A stretch of DNA of 16,350 nucleotides. Origin: Cytophagia bacterium. Lineage in GTDB: Bacteria > Bacteroidota > Bacteroidia > UBA7662. The DNA lies in assembly GCA_009926405.1 (NCBI GenBank), contig RFOZ01000032.1, positions 1 to 16,350 on the forward strand, read 5' to 3'. The position numbers and the translations under genes are program-made. How positions within the stretch are numbered: the first letter of the stretch is position 1; every line of letters begins with the position of its first letter. This document shows positions 5,627 through 13,600 of the stretch, one piece after another. A model generated the notes under the pieces. That model worked only from the letters and a program-made list of their open reading frames with translations. It did not search any database and was not told where the DNA came from.

Positions 5627-8140
5627 ATGCCTGTATTCAACCATCGCCTGAGCAACCATCGCCTGAGTAGGGCCCTTTGGGCGGTTTTTTGTTGGACCGC
5701 ACTGACTGGCTCATCGGTCATGGCCCAGACGGATACCTTGTTCTGGTTTGCGGCACCGGAGGCCAGCGCCGGATTGGGCGAAGTTCCGGTTTCGCTGCAC
5801 CTTTCGGCCGGACCTTTGGGAGCCCAAATCACCGTGGATCAACCGGCCAATCCCGTTGGATTCGTCCCTATCAATTTGACCGTTGCCCCCAACAGCGTCC
5901 TGGTCCATGACCTGACATCCCGCCTGGCCCAATTGGAAAACCAACCGGCCAATTCGATTTTGAACCTGGGATTGCGCATTCGATCGAACCAACCCGTGGG
6001 CGTTCTTTACGAAATCCGTTCCCCCCAAAACGCAGCGTCCTTTACCCTCAAAGGAAAGACGGCCTTGGGTCTTCGGTTTTTTGTAGGAGGCCAAGCCTCG
6101 TTGGCGGCTTGGGTCAACGATGCGTCTTTGGTTCCCGCGGCTCGGAGTCGATTTGACATTGTCGCCACCCAAGACAGCACCCAAATCACGGTGAACCCCC
6201 GCTCAGATATTGTTGGGCACAATGCGAACGTATCCTTTCAGCGCATCCTAATGCGGGGTCAAACGTATTCCGGGGTCGCTGTTGGAACAGGGGGCCTCAA
6301 CAAAGTCAGCGGTTCCCTCATTAGCAGCAACAAGCCTATCGCCGTGACCTATTCAGACGATGCAGTCCAAGACCTGGGTCAATACGGTTCCTGCCGCGAT
6401 ATGGTGGGGGACCAGTTGGTCCCCGTTCAGTCGGTAGGAACCGAATACATTGTTGGCAAAGGAATCCTTAGCAACCAAGGAGGGAGCAATGCCCTGCCCG
6501 ACCGCTATTATGTGACGGCTACGGACACAGGTACTATTTTGAGAATCAACGGATTGCCATTGTATACCTTCACCTCTGCCGGGGAGACCTATCCCTTGAC
6601 GGTCAACAATCCATCCGAAATCATTCAGACCACCAAACCCGTTTATGTGTTTCATGTTACAGGCATGGGTTGCGAAGTTGGTGGGGCCCTCTTGCCGCGT
6701 ATCCAATGCACCGGTTCCCGTCAAGCTCGCTTTTTCCGGAATACCGGCGATTCGCTCTACCTCTTGGCCGTGGTTCAAAGCGGGGGACAGGGCTTGTTCA
6801 CCGTCAACGGCCTGTCCACGGTCCTCAATGCTTCGGATTTTTTTCCGCTGCCCGGAAGCCAATGGTGGGTGGCCCGCAAAAATATCGGTCCTTTGGTCCC
6901 TGCGAATGGAACAGTCACCCTTCAGAACAGTGTTTACACCTTTCACGCTGGGCTCATCGCCGGTTCATCGGATCTGGATCCCCAAGCAGCCAACGCGATC
7001 CGCTACGCCTACTTTTCAGATTACGGCCTGAGTTCCAACCGAGACATCTACGATACCTTGTGCCAAGGACAGGCTCGCTTTTTGGGGAATCGTCGTTTTG
7101 ATAGCACCGGTATCTACCTGGTAACCTACAGTTCAACCACCCTTTGCGATTCAACGGTCACTCTTTTTCTGACGGTTTATCCCAAAGACACCTCAAACCT
7201 TGTACCCGTTCCGGTTCAGGCCTGCGGTTCGTTCCGTGTCAATGGGCGTAACATAACCCTTTCGGGAACCTATACCGACAGCCTGCGCAATCAATGGGGA
7301 TGCGATAGCCTGCGTGTTTTGCAGCTTACCGTTAACCCCCTTTACAACCAAAGCCTCCAACGCAGCGTTTGCGATAGTTTTTATTTTGACGGTCGTTGGC
7401 TACGCCAATCAGGCAACTACGCCGATACCCTCCAAAGCCTCCAAGGCTGCGATAGCATTGTCCGGCTTCAATTGACCATCGGCAGCAGTTATTCGGCCAG
7501 CGAAGAGGTCCGAAATTGCGGACCCTATCGCTGGAGAGGTCAAACCTATTCAAATTCAGGAACTTTTACGCGATTGATCCCCGGTCCAGGGGGTTGTGAT
7601 TCTTTGCTGGAATTACGGCTGCGAATCCTCGAGGTTCCGGATGCCCTTCTGCCTGGACCCGCCGAACACTGCCTGGACGATGGACCGGTTCGTCTGGAAC
7701 TCGGACAACCGGCTGGTGGGCGTTATGTGGGCGATGGAGTCGTCGGTAACCTCTTTGCCCCGACCTTGCGACGAGATTACGAGGTTCGGTATATTGTTAC
7801 GAACCAGGACGGATGCAGCGATACGGCCTTGCTAAGAATCAGAGTGCATGATGAATGCAATGCGTATTTGTATCTACCCAACGCCTTTGCCCCAGAAGAC
7901 CCCAACAACCCGGTCAACCGAACCTTTGGCATGGTTTCCTACAACATTGCCAAGGTATGGGTCCGGGTTTATGACCGATACGGACAAGTCGTATTTGAAT
8001 CAGAGGACTTGAACTTTGGATGGGATGGGACCCACCGCGGTCAGTCTTTACCGGCAGGCACGTATGTTTATTCGCTGGAATACACCGAAGCTTCCCGTCA
8101 AAAAGGGCAGCGCTCAGGCCTCCTGCACTTGGTTCGCTAA
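5627..8140 (+). CDS. Secreted surface protein: IgGFc-binding-like N-terminus, Cys-paired repeats, T9SS type B sorting domain
   Basis: An 837-residue exported protein. The signal peptide spans about residues 1-34 (ending SSVMAQ). Residues 35 to roughly 460 resemble the IgGFc-binding N-terminal domain family, for example FWFAAPEA near the start, NLTVAPNSVLVHDL, YYVTATDTGTILRINGL and QTTKPVYVFHVTG. Four cysteine-paired repeats follow (476-670), each with a GxY/F-type turn and a CDS motif. An Ig/PKD-like unit covers 680-743 (GGRYVGDGVVGNLFAP, Cys682/Cys730). Residues 748-837 (YLPNAFAPEDPNN... RVYDRYGQVVFES... GWDGT... LPAGTYVYSLEY) form the gliding-motility-associated type B C-terminal domain that routes proteins through the type IX secretion system. 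It is probably an adhesin or surface fibre protein; ligand binding is not shown. Both ends of the gene carry exact short tandem duplications. Confidence 0.92.
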   Translation: MPVFNHRLSNHRLSRALWAVFCWTALTGSSVMAQTDTLFWFAAPEASAGLGEVPVSLHLSAGPLGAQITVDQPANPVGFVPINLTVAPNSVLVHDLTSRLAQLENQPANSILNLGLRIRSNQPVGVLYEIRSPQNAASFTLKGKTALGLRFFVGGQASLAAWVNDASLVPAARSRFDIVATQDSTQITVNPRSDIVGHNANVSFQRILMRGQTYSGVAVGTGGLNKVSGSLISSNKPIAVTYSDDAVQDLGQYGSCRDMVGDQLVPVQSVGTEYIVGKGILSNQGGSNALPDRYYVTATDTGTILRINGLPLYTFTSAGETYPLTVNNPSEIIQTTKPVYVFHVTGMGCEVGGALLPRIQCTGSRQARFFRNTGDSLYLLAVVQSGGQGLFTVNGLSTVLNASDFFPLPGSQWWVARKNIGPLVPANGTVTLQNSVYTFHAGLIAGSSDLDPQAANAIRYAYFSDYGLSSNRDIYDTLCQGQARFLGNRRFDSTGIYLVTYSSTTLCDSTVTLFLTVYPKDTSNLVPVPVQACGSFRVNGRNITLSGTYTDSLRNQWGCDSLRVLQLTVNPLYNQSLQRSVCDSFYFDGRWLRQSGNYADTLQSLQGCDSIVRLQLTIGSSYSASEEVRNCGPYRWRGQTYSNSGTFTRLIPGPGGCDSLLELRLRILEVPDALLPGPAEHCLDDGPVRLELGQPAGGRYVGDGVVGNLFAPTLRRDYEVRYIVTNQDGCSDTALLRIRVHDECNAYLYLPNAFAPEDPNNPVNRTFGMVSYNIAKVWVRVYDRYGQVVFESEDLNFGWDGTHRGQSLPAGTYVYSLEYTEASRQKGQRSGLLHLVR
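5638..5667 (+). repeat. 15-bp exact tandem duplication in the signal-peptide region
   Basis: The 15-bp unit CAACCATCGCCTGAG occurs twice, head to tail (5638-5652 and 5653-5667), encoding NHRLS-NHRLS in the n-region before the hydrophobic core. The unit is five codons, so copy number could change without a frameshift. Confidence 0.95.
7052..7636 (+). repeat. Four degenerate ~49-residue cysteine-paired repeats within the surface protein
   Basis: Four related units occupy protein residues 476-519, 530-571, 579-620 and 628-670. Each has an early cysteine (479, 533, 582, 631), a turn such as SGTYTDSL or SGNYADTL, and a late CDS or GCDS motif (Cys 507, 559, 608, 657), then a strand like LRVLQLTVNP. 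The late cysteines are 52, 49 and 49 residues apart. Paired cysteines suggest one disulfide per unit. The DNA is diverged, so these are old repeats unlike the exact duplications at the gene ends. Confidence 0.85.
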
Positions 8141-8161
8141 CTCCTGCACTTGGTTCGCTAA
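8120..8161 (+). repeat. 21-bp exact tandem duplication spanning the stop codon
   Basis: Positions 8120-8140 and 8141-8161 are identical 21-bp units, each ending in CTTGGTTCGCTAA. The first contains the last codons and the TAA of the surface-protein gene; the second lies beyond the stop in the short convergent gap before the next gene's end at 8178. Confidence 0.95.
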
Positions 8162-8177
8162 GGGATTTGGCGGTGGA

Positions 8178-9599
8178 TTAGGGTCGGTTCTTTTCGGCAA
8201 AAAGAACCGCATCGCGCAGACGCACCGACATGGCCGTTTGCAATTCCCCCATCATACCCGAAACCGGGGCAAATTCACGACGACCGTTCAAAAGCCGCTC
8301 CATATCGCGCCGCTCCTGTCGTTCTGTAAAGACTTTGTCCGATGGATCCACCCGGTTACGATCGGCCCAAACCCCGGCATAGAGGCGGCTTTTGTCGCCA
8401 TCGTAGGTAACATAGCGTAGCTCGTCACCCGTCTCAACCTGAAAGATATCCGAGAAATAAACCTCCTCGTTGGAGGCATTGACCATTTGGCATTGCACTT
8501 TCATTCGAATCACACTGCGTCCGGTCCACTCGGTGTATTCAACTTTCTTGTAACGGGTTTCGGTTTGTTTTTGTTGGTTGGTCGGGTTCACCACCTCCAC
8601 CGTGTATCCCTCCCAGCCCCTGCGGACTTCGGATCGCAAATCAGGCGGAATGATCTGAAGCTCAAGAACTTTGCCCCCAAGAACGGTGTTGGCTCCCAAA
8701 GAGCGCGCTGTTTCCAGAATGACCTTGTTCCCCCCATAAAGCAAATTGGCCTGTTGCTGCAATGCGTTGTTAATCGCTACTTCATCCACCAACTGAATGA
8801 AGCGATTACGTTCCATGGTCAAGGCGGAACGTAAAAAAGTATGCGGTGTTAGCATGAAGGCAAAGCCGGTACTCCCATCAAAGGGCAGAATGGCCAGTTT
8901 CATCATCAAACGATTCTCGCAGGCAATCATCATAGAGTCCAGATTCCTGAAACCAGGCAGAATGGCTTCAGCGTCTTTGAAACGCTGGTGGGCCGCCCGA
9001 AAACGCTGACGATCAAACATCGCCATGCCGTCTTCGTAGACAGGAATGACCCGGGCCACACGCTCCATTTGGGCCGCATCCCGGTAATTAGGATCCACTC
9101 TCTTCATGTCGGATAGTACGGCCTGGGCTTCGGTGAATTGACCTTGGTCCATAAGCCGAGCGGCCTGGTTGTAGGCCCCTTCCAGATAGGCCGCTTTATC
9201 CGATTCGTAATCGGCCCGGTAACGGGCCGGGAAATCCAACTCAACGCGCAGAGCCTCCAAGTCACGGTAAAACCTCTCGGCCTTGACGAAGGCAAAAACC
9301 GCATCCGTTAATTGTCGCTCCTGGTGCAATCGGTCAAATTTGAGCAACAAAGCATCGAGGTGCTGCTGACCCGAACGCTTGAGTCCGGTTCGGGCCTCAA
9401 TCAAAGTGGGCTTGGCGCGCAATGCCCGCATGTATTGAAGGGAGGCCTCCTCATGCAAACCTGCAGCAGCCATTTCGTCGCCCTTGGCCGTCCACTTCCG
9501 AGGGGATTGGCAAGCGAACAAGCCGAACAAAGTCAGAGAAAAAAATCCCAATTTCGCATAGCGACTGAGATGCTTCGTTATGAATGCAGGATTTGGCAT
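8178..9599 (-). CDS. TPR-repeat lipoprotein with CsgG/LpoB-like domain
   Basis: A 473-residue predicted lipoprotein. The leader ends LTLFGLFAC, placing the lipidated cysteine at residue 30. Tetratricopeptide-like helices occur at about 34-66 (AKGDEMAAAGLHEEASLQYM), 139-171 (AARLMDQGQFTEAQAVL) and 187-219 (MAMFDRQRFRAAHQRFKDAE). From residue 233 a second domain starts LMMKLAILPFDGSTG and continues FLRSALTMERNRFIQLVDEV and ARSLGANTVLGGKVLELQI. That pattern (a conserved hydrophobic strand with PF, a variable helix, then a GAxxVLxGxV strand) is like the CsgG/LpoB/TolB-N type periplasmic fold. The last 140 residues are unassigned. The gene lies 37 bp after lspA, whose product would process lipoproteins like it. 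The function is unknown; a periplasmic assembly or scaffold role is inference only. Confidence 0.8.
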   Translation of the reverse strand: MPNPAFITKHLSRYAKLGFFSLTLFGLFACQSPRKWTAKGDEMAAAGLHEEASLQYMRALRAKPTLIEARTGLKRSGQQHLDALLLKFDRLHQERQLTDAVFAFVKAERFYRDLEALRVELDFPARYRADYESDKAAYLEGAYNQAARLMDQGQFTEAQAVLSDMKRVDPNYRDAAQMERVARVIPVYEDGMAMFDRQRFRAAHQRFKDAEAILPGFRNLDSMMIACENRLMMKLAILPFDGSTGFAFMLTPHTFLRSALTMERNRFIQLVDEVAINNALQQQANLLYGGNKVILETARSLGANTVLGGKVLELQIIPPDLRSEVRRGWEGYTVEVVNPTNQQKQTETRYKKVEYTEWTGRSVIRMKVQCQMVNASNEEVYFSDIFQVETGDELRYVTYDGDKSRLYAGVWADRNRVDPSDKVFTERQERRDMERLLNGRREFAPVSGMMGELQTAMSVRLRDAVLFAEKNRP

Positions 9600-9636
9600 T
9601 TGTTACGATTTTAGAATGAAGCCTTTGGAGCTAAAA

Positions 9637-10203
9637 TTAGGGGATTTTCACAAAAATCCGCTTGTAAAAGAACAAGCTCATCCCTACGCCGACCGAAATA
9701 CCTGTATCCGCCAGGTTAAAGACCGGTCTAAAAAAAACAAAATAGTCCCCCCCCCACACCGGAAGCCAATCCGGCAAAAAGCCTTGGAAAAGAGGGAAAT
9801 ACAACATATCAACCACACGGCCGTACATCCAATCCTCGTAGCCAAACAAACGTCCGTAAAACAGGGAGTCCACAATATTTCCACAGGCCCCGGCCCAGAT
9901 CAAAGCCAAGGCAACCGTACCACCGGTACGGGTTAGGCCTTTGTTAATGGTATTCCAGAAATAAAAACCCAAACCCACGACCGCCAAAAGCCTGAACAAA
10001 GTGAGCCATAACTTACCGGTGCGTCCCCCCAACTCCAAACCAAAGGCCATGCCATTGTTTTCAATGAAAAACAATTGAAAATACCTGCCGAGAACCTCAA
10101 TCGACTCACCGGGTACCATGTGGGTACGGATCCACAGTTTGGATACCTGATCCAAGACCAACAGACCGAGGGCGACCCCGATCGCCAGAAGTTTGGGCCT
10201 CAA
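9637..10203 (-). CDS. lspA: Lipoprotein signal peptidase (signal peptidase II)
   Basis: LspA is the inner-membrane aspartyl protease that removes the signal peptide of lipid-modified prolipoproteins. The 188 residues contain four hydrophobic stretches. Conserved boxes are LDQVSK at 17-22, ENNGMAFG at 48-55, ACGNIVD at 106-112, GRVVDMLYF at 128-136 and FNLADTGISVG at 162-172. The catalytic aspartates are D132 and D166. The 14-residue loop between GNIVD and RVVD is of the longer kind. Translation must begin at TTG 10203: an in-frame stop lies just upstream at 10213-10215, and the first ATG (Met29) is inside the fold. That TTG is 1 nt from the dksA stop, so expression probably depends on coupling to dksA. 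Confidence 0.95.
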   Translation of the reverse strand: MRPKLLAIGVALGLLVLDQVSKLWIRTHMVPGESIEVLGRYFQLFFIENNGMAFGLELGGRTGKLWLTLFRLLAVVGLGFYFWNTINKGLTRTGGTVALALIWAGACGNIVDSLFYGRLFGYEDWMYGRVVDMLYFPLFQGFLPDWLPVWGGDYFVFFRPVFNLADTGISVGVGMSLFFYKRIFVKIP

Positions 10204-10204
10204 G

Positions 10205-10585
10205 CTATTGCTTTAGTTTAGCTTCCATGGAAAGGGTGGCATGGGGTACGGCCATCAATCGTTCCTTTTGGATCAATTTGCCGGTTTCTCGACAAATCCC
10301 GTAGGTTTTGTTTTCGATACGAATCAAAGCATTTTCGAGATGATCAATGAATTTGCGCTGTCGCGCTGCTTGTTGGGAATGCTGTTCTTTTTCGAGGGTC
10401 AGGGAGCCTTCTTCCAAGGTGACATAGGAATTGGAGGTGTCCTCGGTCCCGTTTTCGTTGGCATGCATGAGCTGTTCCTGGTGATAGCGGAATTCAGCAC
10501 GGGCTGTTTCTAGTTTTTCGACAATGATTTTGCGAAATTCCTGCAATTCATCATCGCTGTAACGGGTTTTGTTGGAGCTGTTCAT
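10205..10585 (-). CDS. dksA: TraR/DksA-family transcriptional regulator
   Basis: A 126-residue DksA-like protein, expected to act in the secondary channel of RNA polymerase, as DksA does with ppGpp. Long helices span about 11-41 and 58-92, followed by the zinc-finger position NKTYGICRETGKLIQKERL. Only Cys98 of the four zinc cysteines remains; the others are T101, S119 and A122. The coiled-coil tip that reads DxxDxA in E. coli is D49-T-S-N52-S-Y54. Both changes appear to be normal for Bacteroidota members, so the fold is kept but canonical zinc binding and tip chemistry are not expected. ATG 10585 is chosen; the frame is open 45 codons further back but overlaps ileS and adds no family sequence. 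It sits between ileS and lspA, an order I recall from other Bacteroidota. Confidence 0.88.
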   Translation of the reverse strand: MNSSNKTRYSDDELQEFRKIIVEKLETARAEFRYHQEQLMHANENGTEDTSNSYVTLEEGSLTLEKEQHSQQAARQRKFIDHLENALIRIENKTYGICRETGKLIQKERLMAVPHATLSMEAKLKQ

Positions 10586-10658
10586 GGTTGAGCGGGTCAA
10601 AGGAAGCGTTATAAAATGGATTTGAAAATTAAAAGCCAAAAGGCAATGACCGAACGGT
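10586..10658. other. 73-bp ileS-dksA spacer
   Basis: This is the longest intergenic gap in the window. On the minus strand it holds an imperfect -7-like TAATTTTC (10624-10631) and a weak 3-bp GCC-TTTT-GGC hairpin (10635-10644) followed by a T-rich run. Either a weak terminator or a dksA promoter could lie here; neither is convincing from sequence alone. Confidence 0.3.
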
Positions 10659-13600
10659 TCAGGCAGGTTTGTTTTCCACTTTGTCAACAAAAACCCGAAT
10701 TTCCAGACCTTCCAAGTCAAGAACTTCGGCTCCCTCCCGCTGAGCGGAAAAACCCTGTCTGATTTCCGAAGCCAGGACTTCGTTGGCCATGGTAGCCCCG
10801 TGCACCGACACCAATTCTGCCACCACCGGAAGATCTTCCAGGGTCAAGAGGATACGATCGGTTAATTGAAAGCCACGATCCTTGCGAATTTTCTGGACGC
10901 GGTTCACCAATTCTCTGGCTGTACCCTCCAAGATTAAAGCAGGGCTCAGGGAAGTGTCCAAGGCCACGGTCAACGTCCCTTCGGATGCCGTCTGCCAACC
11001 CGGAATATCCAACGTGATAACTTCGAGATCCTGCTCTTCAAAAACACAATTCACATCATCCACACGAAGTTCCAAAAAGCCTGTGCTGAGAAAGCTTTCG
11101 ACCTGCTCTGCGCTGATTTGCTCCAAAGCAGAACCCAACTTTTGAATCACGGTTGGGTACCGGGGTCCTAGCCGCCTGAATTGAGGACGCAATTTTCGTT
11201 GTATTTGCAAACCATCGGTTCCTGTCCAAACGATATCCTTGATATTGACTTCGTTGCGTACGAGGTCCAGCATACTTGCCAAGTCATGGGCATTCAAGCC
11301 CGACGGTGGAACCAAACCCAATCGCTGGAGCGGTTGGCGAACACGAATCCCCGCTTTTTTGCGAAGCGACAAGGCCAAAGAACAAACTTGCTGGGCCCAT
11401 TGCATTCGTTGTTCCAACTCCGGATTTACCATCCCTCGATCGGCCTGAGGCATACGGACCAAATGAACGGACATGGAAACATCCGCAGGGCCTGCACCCA
11501 TCAAATCCCGGTACAGGCGGTCTGCATAGAAAGGAGCCAAGGGAGCCATTAACTGCGATAGGGTTGCCAGGCATTGGTGCAGCGTCGCAAAGGCGTTCCA
11601 CTTATCGAGACTCTTGCCATCTTTCCAAAAGCGACGGCGGCACAAACGAACATACCAATTGCTCAACTGCTCATCCGTGAATTCTTGGATAGCACGTGCG
11701 GCCCTTGTTGGCTCCATTTCTTCGTAAGCAGAGACGGTTTCGAGGATGAGGGAATGCAGGCGGGACAAAATCCAGCGATCCATTTCCGGGAGGCCTTCGG
11801 AATCGGATACCGCAGCTGGGGGATCGACCTGCGGATGAAAGCCATCCAAATTCGCATACAGTGCCCAAAACTGATAGGTATTGTAGAGGGTGCCAAAAAA
11901 TTTCCGTTGCACTTCCTCAACCCCCTTGGGGTCAAACTTGAGGTTATCCCAGGGCGGTGCATTCACGACCATGTACCAACGCAAGGCATCGGCCCCGTAG
12001 CGGTTCAGCATCAAATAGGGATCGATCGTATTGGCCAATCGCTTGGACATTTTGTTGCCGTCCTTGTCGAGGACCAATCCGTTGCTGATCACCGAACGAA
12101 AAGCCACGCTATCAAAAAGCATCACCGCCAAGGCATGCAGGGTAAAGAACCAACCCCGCGTTTGATCAACGCCTTCCGCAATAAAATCCGCCGGAAAAGA
12201 AGCCGGCAAACCCGTTGTTACAGCCTCCGCACCTGGACCCCAAGGGTAATGCTGCTGAGCATACGGCATGGCCCCCGAATCAAACCAAACATCAATCAAA
12301 TCGGGCTCGCGATGCATCGGTCGACCGGTAGGAGAAACCAAAACAATGCGATCCACCTCGGGGCGGTGCAAATCGTTTATTTCAGGAGGATTCGGCAAAC
12401 CAGCAGCGCGGGCCTCCTCCATGGCGGATTTGAGCTCCGCCATAGACCCAATGCACCGGGTTTCCTGCCCGTCTTCGGTTCGCCACAAGGGCAGAGGGGT
12501 GCCCCAAAAACGGGAACGAGACAAATTCCAGTCCACCAGGTTTTCGAGCCAATGCCCAAAGCGCCCGGTACCCGTGCTTTCGGGTTTCCAACGGATGGTA
12601 CGGTTCAATTCAATCATCCGGTCTTTGAAGGCGGTGGTGCGCACAAACCAGGAATCCAAGGGGTAGTAAAGAATGGGCTTGTCGGTGCGCCAACAATGCG
12701 GATAACTGTGTTCGTATTTCTCAATGCGGAAGGCCTGCCCGGCACGCTTGAGTTTGAGGGCAATGAGATCATCCGCGCTGAGCAATTTGCGCAAGTCGGT
12801 GATCAAAGGCGCCAATTGTTTTTGTTGAATGGAAAGCCATTCGGCTTTTTCGTCATCGCTTAGGAAGGCCTCCTTGACCGGATAGCCCGCCAGGGGAAAT
12901 TCAGGGTCCTGAACCTCCTCGGTCAAACGGCCGGCCCGGTCCACCAAGGTCAGGCTGCCCAGGTTATATTGACGCCCGGCCCGAAAATCATCGGCCCCAA
13001 AACTGGGTGCCAAGTGCACCAAACCGGTACCCTCTTGGGTGCTTACAAAATCAGCCACCACCATCCGGTATGGATCGCCATCCTCCGGTTTTGCGTACGG
13101 CAACAAGGGCTCGTAACGCAAATCCTGCAAAGCTGAACCCTTGATTTGGCCCCAAACCTTCAAGGCATCCTTGTCGGAATACGCCTCGAGTCGGTCCAAA
13201 GCCAACAAAAACCCTTGCTCTTCGGAGGTATAGGGGTTGGGGCCGCTGACCAAAACATAATCGATTCCGGCGCCTACGCCCAGACCCGTGTTGGATGGCA
13301 GGGTCCAAGGGGTGGTGGTCCAGGCCAAGGCATAGACCTGCAAATTCAATTCGCTAAAACGAGCCAGCCCCTCGGGCCCTTCGCCAAAACGAAGGTTTTG
13401 GATCAAGGCCTTTCTTGCATCGGGAGTCAACCGAAATTGGGCCACCATCGAAAGATCCTTGACCTGGCGATAGGTCCCCGGCTGATTCAATTCATGGGAG
13501 CTAAGCCCTGTTCCTGCGGCAGGGCTGTAAGGCTGGATGGTATAACCCTTGTAAAGGAGGTCTTTTTGGTAAAGTTTTTGGAGCAAAAACCAAACCGACT

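Noticed and set aside
8016..8420. Plus-strand open frame running through the 21-bp repeat and past the surface-protein stop
   Set aside because: It is out of frame with the T9SS domain and antisense to the lipoprotein; its repeated ASCTWFA / NSCTWFA only reflects the tandem duplication.
10635..10653. Possible intrinsic terminator (GCC-TTTT-GGC with T-rich tail) between ileS and dksA
   Set aside because: The stem is only 3 bp and the T run is interrupted, so it is too weak to call.
10651..10660. Short palindrome GAACGGTTC at the end of ileS
   Set aside because: Nine bases at the very end of coding sequence; expected by chance and with no partner site.
11574..12863. Long plus-strand open frame of 429 codons opposite ileS
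   Set aside because: It lies wholly inside the well-supported IleRS gene, has no recognisable domain, and its composition looks like antisense of coding sequence; ileS has all expected motifs in the other strand.
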